From NCBI GenBank assembly GCA_903928395.1, contig CAIYQS010000015.1:1-12452 (forward strand): a stretch of 12,452 nt of DNA, written 5' to 3'. This document shows positions 1-5,868 of the stretch, piece after piece; the first letter of the stretch is position 1; every line of letters begins with the position of its first letter. A model generated the notes under the pieces. It was not told where the DNA came from, made no database searches, and worked only from the letters and a program-made list of their open reading frames with translations. Source of the DNA: an uncultured Actinomycetes bacterium (GTDB lineage: Bacteria > Actinomycetota > Actinomycetes > Nanopelagicales > Nanopelagicaceae). The position numbers were made by a program, and so were the translations under genes.

Positions 1-2
1 CA

Positions 3-65
3 ACCAAACTTGCTGTTGGGTACACACTTGATGAGATCGAGAACGATGTTACAAAAAGCGCTTAG
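3..65 (+). pseudogene. carB: carB upstream fragment, out of frame with the rest of carB
   Basis: Reading from base 3, the codons give TKLAVGYTLDEIENDVTK, the highly conserved stretch near the end of the carboxyphosphate (first ATP-grasp) domain of the carbamoyl-phosphate synthase large subunit. It then runs Ser-Ala into a TAG stop at 63-65. In intact CarB this stretch is followed by about 50 residues (around the conserved TPASFEP, IPRF and KSVGE motifs) before the LQKALRSLE motif. Here LQKALRSLE follows at once in another frame (from base 49). The fragment is therefore the 3' tip of the 5' part of carB, cut off by an apparent deletion. It continues upstream outside the window. The identity is secure. 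Whether the break is biological or an assembly error cannot be decided here. Confidence 0.8.
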
Positions 66-2136
66 GTCATTGGAGAAGAAAGGAAGCACCTTCTCTTGGA
101 TTCGAACAGGAGAATCCCTCGAGTCGCTTCTTACAAAGATTGGAATACCCACAGAGTGGCGTTTGCAGCAAGTGCAAAGGGCGCTATGGCTTGGAGCAAG
201 TATTGAAGAGGTTCATTCCATCTCCAAAATCGATCCCTGGTTTCTCGCCCAAATACAAAGAATCAACGAGATCGCAGATGAAATAGCGAAAGCACCAACG
301 CTAAGCGGGCAGCTGCTTCGCCTCGCAAAATCAAATGGATTTTCTGATAATCAACTAGCCGCCCTTCGCGACGTATCGGATCTATCCATCCGAAACGAAC
401 GGCTCTCACTGGGGCTTCATCCAGTTTTCAAAATGGTTGACACTTGTGCCGCCGAATTTGAATCGATGACGCCTTACTACTACTCCTCTTACGATCTAGA
501 GTCAGAAGTCCTGCCTCGAACCAAGCCAGCAGTGATTATTTTGGGGAGTGGACCGAATCGAATCGGCCAAGGGTTGGAATTTGATTATTCGTGTGTGCAT
601 GCAGCATTCGCACTTCGTGAAGCAGGTTTCGAGACAATTATGATTAATTGCAATCCCGAGACCGTTTCGACCGATTACGACACCTCCGATCGACTTTATT
701 TTGAACCACTCACTCTAGAAGATGTGATCGAAGTGATTGCCGCAGAATCCGCAGCCGGTCCGGTTCTTGGAGTCATTGCACAACTCGGGGGACAAACCCC
801 TCTTGGGCTGGCTCGTGGATTGCTCGATGCCGGTGTGACAATTTTGGGAACGAGTCCCCACGCCATTGATATGGCGGAGGATCGCGGTCAGTTTGGAAGA
901 ATTCTGCAAGAGAACGGTCTGAACGCACCCCAATTTGGTCTGGCAAGTTCCTATGAAGAGGCTGTATCTGTTGCTGCAGAAATTTCGTATCCGGTTTTAG
1001 TGCGACCATCCTTTGTTCTCGGTGGTCGAGGAATGGAGATCGTTTATGACGACGAATCTCTCAAGGGTTTTATTGAAAAAGCTACCGAGATTACTCCGAA
1101 TCAACCGGTTTTGATTGATCGTTTTCTTGATGATGCTATCGAAATAGATGTGGATGCCTTGTTTGACGGAAGCCAGCTCTATATGGCGGGAATCATGGAG
1201 CATATCGAAGAGGCGGGAATCCATTCTGGTGACTCGGCTTGTGTGCTCCCAACTATTTCCTTGAGCGCTGTGCAACTCGATCACATTAAGGAAGCCACTG
1301 AGAAAATTGCTCGTGGGGTGGATGTCCGCGGACTTATTAATATTCAATTTGCCATTTCACGAGCCGATGGAATTCTCTACGTTTTGGAGGCGAACCCAAG
1401 GGCGTCGAGAACTGTGCCATTTGTATCAAAAGCAACCGGGATACCGCTCGCCAAAGCAGCAGCGCTAATTTCCATTGGTCGCGACATCTCCGATTTACGT
1501 GAAGTCGGAGTATTGCCAACTTCTGGCGATGGAATCCCATTTGGAATGTGCGTCAAAGAAGCTGTTCTCCCATGGAATAGGTTTCGTAGAATCGACGGAA
1601 CTGGCGTTGACTCGGTGTTAGGTCCAGAGATGCGGTCAACCGGAGAAGTAATGGGAATTGCCAAAACGTTTGGCGAAGCCTATTCAAAGAGCCAGACTGC
1701 TTCATTTGGCACCCTACCGAGGAACGGGAGTGTATTCCTCTCACTTTCGGAACGCGACAAGGCTGCGAGCATTCAACCCGCGCGTGAATTGGTAGCGCTG
1801 GGTTTCAATTTGTTTACGACCGCTGGAACACATGCCTTACTTCTTAACAACGGTGTGCCATCGACTTTGGTTCGCAAGAATTCAGAACCTGGCGCGGGCT
1901 TATCAGCGGTAGATATTATAAATACTGGGCAAGTTGATTTAGTTATTAATACCCCGCTTGGACGTGGAACTCGGCAAGATGGTTGGCTAATACGCACCGC
2001 TTCTGTGCAACGAGGAATCCCAATTATTACAACAATTGCTGGATTTAAAGCAGCGGTCTCCGGTATTACCGAGCTAAATCATCACGAAGCATCGGTTCGT
2101 TCGTTGCAACAATGGCAGAAACTTGTTGGACGATGA
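46..2136 (+). CDS. carB: Carbamoyl-phosphate synthase large subunit, C-terminal part (interrupted gene)
   Basis: CarB makes carbamoyl phosphate from bicarbonate, ATP and ammonia supplied by CarA, for pyrimidine and arginine synthesis in the cytosol. Visible parts, in order: LQKALRSLE at the end of the first half; the helical oligomerisation domain (about 70-480); the second ATP-grasp (carbamoyl-phosphate) domain, with GSGPNRIGQGLEFDY near 547-590, NPETVSTDYDTSDRLYFEP near 652-708, GGQTP near 787, RPSFVLGGRGMEIVY near 1005-1048 and EANPRASRTVPFVSKATG near 1387-1440; and the C-terminal MGS-like allosteric domain (about 1730-2130). The second half looks intact. The frame is open back to base 1, but bases 1-48 in this frame are an out-of-frame reading of the preceding conserved segment and are not CarB sequence. 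ATG 46 is the only plausible re-initiation codon at the junction. About 50 residues are missing between the two parts. The stop overlaps the pyrK start (ATGA). Confidence 0.93.
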   Translation: MLQKALRSLEKKGSTFSWIRTGESLESLLTKIGIPTEWRLQQVQRALWLGASIEEVHSISKIDPWFLAQIQRINEIADEIAKAPTLSGQLLRLAKSNGFSDNQLAALRDVSDLSIRNERLSLGLHPVFKMVDTCAAEFESMTPYYYSSYDLESEVLPRTKPAVIILGSGPNRIGQGLEFDYSCVHAAFALREAGFETIMINCNPETVSTDYDTSDRLYFEPLTLEDVIEVIAAESAAGPVLGVIAQLGGQTPLGLARGLLDAGVTILGTSPHAIDMAEDRGQFGRILQENGLNAPQFGLASSYEEAVSVAAEISYPVLVRPSFVLGGRGMEIVYDDESLKGFIEKATEITPNQPVLIDRFLDDAIEIDVDALFDGSQLYMAGIMEHIEEAGIHSGDSACVLPTISLSAVQLDHIKEATEKIARGVDVRGLINIQFAISRADGILYVLEANPRASRTVPFVSKATGIPLAKAAALISIGRDISDLREVGVLPTSGDGIPFGMCVKEAVLPWNRFRRIDGTGVDSVLGPEMRSTGEVMGIAKTFGEAYSKSQTASFGTLPRNGSVFLSLSERDKAASIQPARELVALGFNLFTTAGTHALLLNNGVPSTLVRKNSEPGAGLSAVDIINTGQVDLVINTPLGRGTRQDGWLIRTASVQRGIPIITTIAGFKAAVSGITELNHHEASVRSLQQWQKLVGR

Positions 2137-2981
2137 TCAATTCAAGAGCTACTCAACTTGACGCAGAAATCATTTCAAATAAACGCGTCGGTTCCTATAA
2201 CCACATGGTCTTTGCGGTCAATGAATTGGCTGGTGCTTGCCGCCCAGGAAACTTCGTAGCAATCGCGGTGGGGGGTCAAAGTTCTTCGATGATCCTCCGC
2301 AGAGCATTTGCTATCTATCGTGCAACAATGCGAGCTGACGGAGTTGGACTCTTGGAATTAGTAGTCGCCCCGCAAGGAAGTGGAAGTAAGTGGCTCTCTT
2401 CGCAAAGTATTGGACAGAAAGTCAATGTAATTGCACCACTTGGCACGGCGTTCGGAATACCAACAGAGCCAGTGAGTGCTCTTCTGGTAGGAGGAGGGTA
2501 CGGATCTGCTCCACTTTTCGCACTTGCAGAAACTCTTAAGTCTCGTGGGTGTCGGGTCGATATGGTTCTAGGGGCTAGTACTGCGGGCAAAATTTATGCA
2601 CCTCTAGAAGGAAAGCGATCGGTTAATTCTTTAACTATCACTACGGACGACGGTAGCGCTGGAACCACCGGACGGGTAAGCGAAGTTCTCCCTGCGCTCA
2701 TTGACCAACACCAAACTGATGTGATTTATTCTTGTGGACCAATGGCAATGCTGGAAGCAATCACCGCGATATCGCAACAAGCAGGAATAGTTCACCAGTG
2801 TTCCGTGGAAGAATCCATGGCCTGTGGAATCGGAGTTTGTATGACCTGTGTTCTTCCGGTGAAGGGGGATGACGGCGTAATTCGAATGACACGTACTTGT
2901 ATAGATGGACCAGTAATGGATGGCAACAGAGTGCTGTGGACGCGTTCACGAGAAATCCCAGATGGTGTGTGGGGAAAATGA
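2133..2981 (+). CDS. pyrK: Dihydroorotate dehydrogenase electron-transfer subunit PyrK
   Basis: PyrK is the FAD and [2Fe-2S] subunit that lets class 1B dihydroorotate dehydrogenase pass electrons to NAD+. The protein has 282 residues, close to the family size. The ferredoxin-reductase-like FAD region carries RRAFAIYR (residues 57-64). The nucleotide-binding region has LLVGGGYGSAPL (118-129), TTDDGSAGTTG (170-180) and YSCGPMAMLEA (199-209). The iron-sulfur motif MACGIGVCMTC with a later TRTC supplies four cysteines at 231, 236, 239 and 256. I chose ATG 2133, whose ATGA overlaps the carB stop. An in-frame ATG at 2112 would add seven residues and overlap carB by 25 bases. Neither has a strong Shine-Dalgarno, so translational coupling to carB is likely. 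The pyrD gene that follows by another ATGA overlap is its expected partner. Confidence 0.92.
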   Translation: MINSRATQLDAEIISNKRVGSYNHMVFAVNELAGACRPGNFVAIAVGGQSSSMILRRAFAIYRATMRADGVGLLELVVAPQGSGSKWLSSQSIGQKVNVIAPLGTAFGIPTEPVSALLVGGGYGSAPLFALAETLKSRGCRVDMVLGASTAGKIYAPLEGKRSVNSLTITTDDGSAGTTGRVSEVLPALIDQHQTDVIYSCGPMAMLEAITAISQQAGIVHQCSVEESMACGIGVCMTCVLPVKGDDGVIRMTRTCIDGPVMDGNRVLWTRSREIPDGVWGK

Positions 2982-3928
2982 ACTTTGATTTTGGGACATC
3001 AATTGCTGGAACGTTTTTTCCTAATCCGATTTTCACCGCGTCGGGTTGTGCTGGATCAGGCAAAGAATTAGTTCACTTTTTCCCGCTGAACGAATTGGGT
3101 GCAATTGTCACCAAATCCATCATGATCAAACCAAGGAGTGGGCGCTCGACCCCTCGAATGGCCGAAACTCCCAGCGGAATGTTGAATTCAATCGGGTTAC
3201 AAGGACCGGGGATTGAGCTATTTTTGGAAAACGATATTCCGTGGTTACGTGACCAGGGTGCTCGAATTATTGTCAGTATTGCAGGAGAGACAGTCGAAGA
3301 TTACGCAGTTCTGGCGCGGAAATTGCGCAATATATCGGGCTTAAGCGCGTTAGAGGTAAATATTTCCTGCCCAAATGTTGAAAATAGAGGTCAAGTATTC
3401 GCGTGCAATCCTGAAACGGCGCGGGATGCAATCGCTGCAGTTCGTAGAAATATAGGTGGTGAGCTTCCCATCATCGCCAAACTTTCGCCGGATGTAACGG
3501 ACATATCAGCCATTGCCGAGAGCGTTGTGGATGCGGGAGCCGATGGTTTAGCACTCATCAACACTTTGCTTGGAATGGTGATTGATACGAACACCATGTC
3601 GCCCAAACTTTCACAACGAACTGGCGGACTTTCTGGTCCCGCGATCAGACCAATTGCGGTCCGCGCCATCTACCAAGTCAGAGCTGCCATACCTTCAATT
3701 CCAATTGTAGGTATGGGAGGCGTAACTAACGGACGTGATGCCTTTGAACTGGTTCTTGCTGGAGCAAACGCGATTTCTATAGGAACTGCAACATTTGGTA
3801 ATCCCATGGCCGCGATCTCAATTAAGGAAGAACTCGAGGAACTCTGCATTTCAAGGGGATTTAGTTCGTTTAAAGAAGTGATTGGCTACGCGCATCGCGT
3901 AGATTCCACATTAACAAGGGAGAATTGA
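2978..3928 (+). CDS. pyrD: Dihydroorotate dehydrogenase, class 1B catalytic subunit
   Basis: The FMN enzyme that oxidises dihydroorotate to orotate, the fourth step of UMP synthesis. It should work in the cytosol as a PyrD2-PyrK2 complex with NAD+ as acceptor. The protein has 316 residues, normal for class 1. Visible motifs are NPIFTASGCAGSG (17-29), NSIGLQGPG (70-78), the active-site loop EVNISCPNVENRG (126-138) with the class 1 catalytic cysteine at 131, IAKLSPDVTD (166-175), and the FMN phosphate site GMGGV (245-249) with ISIGTATFGNP (266-276). There is no N-terminal membrane helix like that of class 2 quinone-linked enzymes. The start is ATG 2978, which forms ATGA with the pyrK stop. The frame is open 27 codons further upstream (to ATG 2897), but that extension lies inside pyrK and has no family similarity. 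Confidence 0.94.
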   Translation: MNFDFGTSIAGTFFPNPIFTASGCAGSGKELVHFFPLNELGAIVTKSIMIKPRSGRSTPRMAETPSGMLNSIGLQGPGIELFLENDIPWLRDQGARIIVSIAGETVEDYAVLARKLRNISGLSALEVNISCPNVENRGQVFACNPETARDAIAAVRRNIGGELPIIAKLSPDVTDISAIAESVVDAGADGLALINTLLGMVIDTNTMSPKLSQRTGGLSGPAIRPIAVRAIYQVRAAIPSIPIVGMGGVTNGRDAFELVLAGANAISIGTATFGNPMAAISIKEELEELCISRGFSSFKEVIGYAHRVDSTLTREN

Positions 3929-3933
3929 ACACT

Positions 3934-4629
3934 GTGACTTCACCAATCATCTTGGCATTGGATACCGACGATCTTGCAACAGCTATAAGCTGGATCGAAG
4001 CCACTCGAGAGTCGGTTGACATTTACAAAGTCGGATTAGAATTTTTCCTAAAATTTGGAAGTGCTGGATTGCAGGAACTGAGTAAACAAGGGAATTTTCA
4101 ATTTTTTTTAGATCTAAAATTGCATGATATTCCAAACACGGTCAGTGGTGCGGTCGCGTCAATACGGGATCTAAAGCCGAGATTTCTAACCGTCCACGCT
4201 TCCGGAGGAAGCGCCATGATTCGAGCTGCTGCCGATGCTGCCCCTGAGGTCGCCATAACAGCCGTCACCGTTTTGACCTCACTTGATGAACCCGAGCTTC
4301 ATAAAATGGGTATCAACTCAACGCCACTTGCTCTGGCAACTTCCCTCGCTACTAACTCCGTTTCCGCAGGTGCAAAGGCCATTGTTTGTTCTCCTTTAGA
4401 AGTTGCCGCCATCCGAGAACTCGTTAGTGAAGATATCGCTCTCATTACTCCTGGTGTCCGTCCTGCTGATTCGAATTTAGAAGATCAAAGCCGCGTGATG
4501 ACGCCACGAGATGCCATTCGTGCTGGAGCGACCTTTATAGTTGTCGGAAGACCTATCACCTCATATTTCAATAAATCAGCTCAGGCGATGCGAGAACGTG
4601 CTGCCGAAATTAAGGAGTCCATTTCTTGA
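3934..4629 (+). CDS. pyrF: Orotidine-5'-phosphate decarboxylase, type 1
   Basis: Decarboxylates OMP to UMP, the last step of de novo pyrimidine synthesis. The product is about 231 residues and is the short, E. coli-like type. It opens with PIILALDTDD, followed by YKVGLEF and the catalytic signature DLKLHDIPNTV (Asp60, Lys62 and Asp65 from this start). TVHASGG and the phosphate-binding end IVVGRPIT follow. Start choice is uncertain. GTG 3934 lies 11 bases after the AGGGAG at 3917-3922. TTG 3925 forms TTGA with the pyrD stop, like the next gene joint, but is only 2 bases from that Shine-Dalgarno. The two differ by three residues. Mycobacterial PyrF is, to my knowledge, the longer type 2, so a type 1 enzyme is a mild lineage marker. 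A run of eight T lies just before the catalytic motif. Confidence 0.93.
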   Translation: MTSPIILALDTDDLATAISWIEATRESVDIYKVGLEFFLKFGSAGLQELSKQGNFQFFLDLKLHDIPNTVSGAVASIRDLKPRFLTVHASGGSAMIRAAADAAPEVAITAVTVLTSLDEPELHKMGINSTPLALATSLATNSVSAGAKAIVCSPLEVAAIRELVSEDIALITPGVRPADSNLEDQSRVMTPRDAIRAGATFIVVGRPITSYFNKSAQAMRERAAEIKESIS

Positions 4630-5501
4630 CTCCAAACCCGCCACCTCACCTGACACTTGAACAGCGCCAAGCGGCACTGCTTAAAGCGAAAATTTCACGG
4701 CAAGAGCGCGCGCAGGTTAAACAGGCGATAGCCGATGGAGAACTCTCAGTTTTTGATGCGCTAAATGATCCCCGGGAGTCAATCCAACGGATGCGAGTTG
4801 TCGAGTTATTGTCTTCGCTTCCCGGCGTCGGAAAGACGCGTGCTTCGCTGATAATGGAACGGCGTAGTATTTCTCCTACTCGCCGAATTGGCGGTTTGGG
4901 GCAACTGCAACTCCGTGCGTTAGGAAAGGAATTGGCGGTGGCCAAGGCTGAACCCCGGCGAGGCAATCTCGTAGTTATCTCTGGCCCCGGTGGGGTAGGC
5001 AAAAGCACCATTACTGCTTTGCTCAGAAACGATCCGAGATTCTGGATAAGTGTCTCCGCCACCACAAGAGAGCCGAGGGCTGGTGAACGAGATGGGGTTG
5101 ACTACTCTTTTCTTAGCACTCAAAAGTTCCAAGAGATGATCGATTCTGGGAGTTTTCTGGAATGGGCTGAGTTTGCCGGGAATAGATATGGAACGCCTAG
5201 GGCTCCGGTGGATGAATGGAGGTCGCTCGGAAAGCATGTCATCCTTGAAATTGAAATTGATGGTGCGCGCCAGGTGCGAGAGCGGGAACCAGGAGCGACC
5301 TTAATCTTCATTGCACCCCCATCATGGGACGAATTGGTGCGCCGGTTGGCTGGAAGGGGGACGGACTCTCCTGAGCGTAGGGCAGCCAGACTGGCCCTTG
5401 CCGAGCAAGAAATGGCTGCGGCTGGAGAATTTGATGCAATTCTTGTAAATGATCAGGTCGAAGGGTTGATAGACCAACTGGTATCCTTGGCGACTGCTTA
5501 G
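4626..5501 (+). CDS. gmk: mIHF-guanylate kinase fusion protein
   Basis: One open frame of 291 residues joins two proteins that are separate neighbours in Mycobacterium (mihF and gmk). Residues about 8-103 resemble the actinobacterial integration host factor mIHF, with an LTLEQRQAALLKA start, a helix-hairpin-helix at LLSSLPGVGKTRASLIM (61-77) and SPTRRIGGLGQLQLRAL (83-99). Residues about 113-291 are guanylate kinase (GMP + ATP to GDP + ADP). They show the P-loop GPGGVGKST (120-128), SATTREPRAGERDGVDY (144-160), the lid FAGNRYGTPRAPV (183-195) and RGTDSPERR (244-252). The linker is about ten residues. The TTG start overlaps the pyrF stop (TTGA), tying expression to the pyrimidine operon. No stop or frame break separates the domains. 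A possible internal start (GTG 4938) is described separately. I believe long Gmk forms with a similar N-terminus are annotated in some Microbacteriaceae, from memory and unchecked. Confidence 0.92.
   Translation: MTPNPPPHLTLEQRQAALLKAKISRQERAQVKQAIADGELSVFDALNDPRESIQRMRVVELLSSLPGVGKTRASLIMERRSISPTRRIGGLGQLQLRALGKELAVAKAEPRRGNLVVISGPGGVGKSTITALLRNDPRFWISVSATTREPRAGERDGVDYSFLSTQKFQEMIDSGSFLEWAEFAGNRYGTPRAPVDEWRSLGKHVILEIEIDGARQVREREPGATLIFIAPPSWDELVRRLAGRGTDSPERRAARLALAEQEMAAAGEFDAILVNDQVEGLIDQLVSLATA
4922..4940 (+). promoter_or_regulatory. Possible internal ribosome binding site and GTG start for free Gmk
   Basis: The sequence AGGAAAGGA (4922-4930) is followed after seven bases by an in-frame GTG at 4938-4940. 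Starting there gives a 187-residue protein beginning (M)AKAEPRRGNLVVISG, almost exactly a normal stand-alone guanylate kinase. The purine-rich stretch also encodes part of the mIHF end (LGKE), so it could be coincidence. Spacing and product length both fit a real internal start, as expected if the fusion arose by loss of the mihF stop while the old gmk start remained. Confidence 0.4.
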
Positions 5502-5550
5502 TTGCCGAATACGTTGAATAAATGCTAAATAAACGAATAGAGGGACATAC

Positions 5551-5841
5551 ATGTCTGCTGAACTAACCGATGGAATCACGCATCCTTCAATCGATGAACT
5601 CTTGGATGCTGCGGGGTCGAAGTACAGCCTCGTTCTCTATGCGGCAAAGCGCGCTCGTCAGATCAATGCGTATTACTCTCAACTCGGAGAAGGCCTACTC
5701 GAATATGTTGGACCGCTGGTGGAAACCTATGTTCATGAGAAGCCCCTTTCTATCGCGTTGCGCGAAATTAACGAAGGCTTACTCACCATTGAAAATCTTG
5801 AGCCGGTAGCAGAACACCCCACAGCAGAAGTTTCCGCTTAA
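5551..5841 (+). CDS. rpoZ: RNA polymerase omega subunit
   Basis: RpoZ helps assemble and stabilise RNA polymerase by binding the beta' subunit. The product has 96 residues, in the usual actinobacterial range. It shows the conserved core IDELLDAAGSKYSLVLYAAKRARQIN (split across 15-40), the YVGPLV segment (52-57), and KPLSIALREINEGLL (64-78). The ATG at 5551 has the clearest conventional Shine-Dalgarno in the window, AGAGGGA at 5539-5545, five bases upstream. The 49-base gap after gmk is the longest in the window, but I see no convincing terminator or promoter in it. rpoZ directly after gmk is the standard bacterial order. Confidence 0.95.
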   Translation: MSAELTDGITHPSIDELLDAAGSKYSLVLYAAKRARQINAYYSQLGEGLLEYVGPLVETYVHEKPLSIALREINEGLLTIENLEPVAEHPTAEVSA

Positions 5842-5868
5842 ACATCGCTATTTGACCAACAGAATTTT

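Noticed and set aside
997..1347. Minus-strand open frame of 116 codons inside carB
   Set aside because: Fully covered by the conserved ATP-grasp domain of carB on the + strand, with no independent protein signature.
4102..4109. Run of eight T just before the PyrF catalytic motif, as a phase-variation switch
   Set aside because: The run is short, the gene is intact and essential for UMP synthesis, and TTT/TTA codons for Phe-Phe-Leu explain it.
5502..5550. Promoter for rpoZ in the 49-base gap (TTGCCG with a TAAATA box)
   Set aside because: Both boxes match the consensus poorly, and the gene has an ordinary Shine-Dalgarno and sits in an operon.
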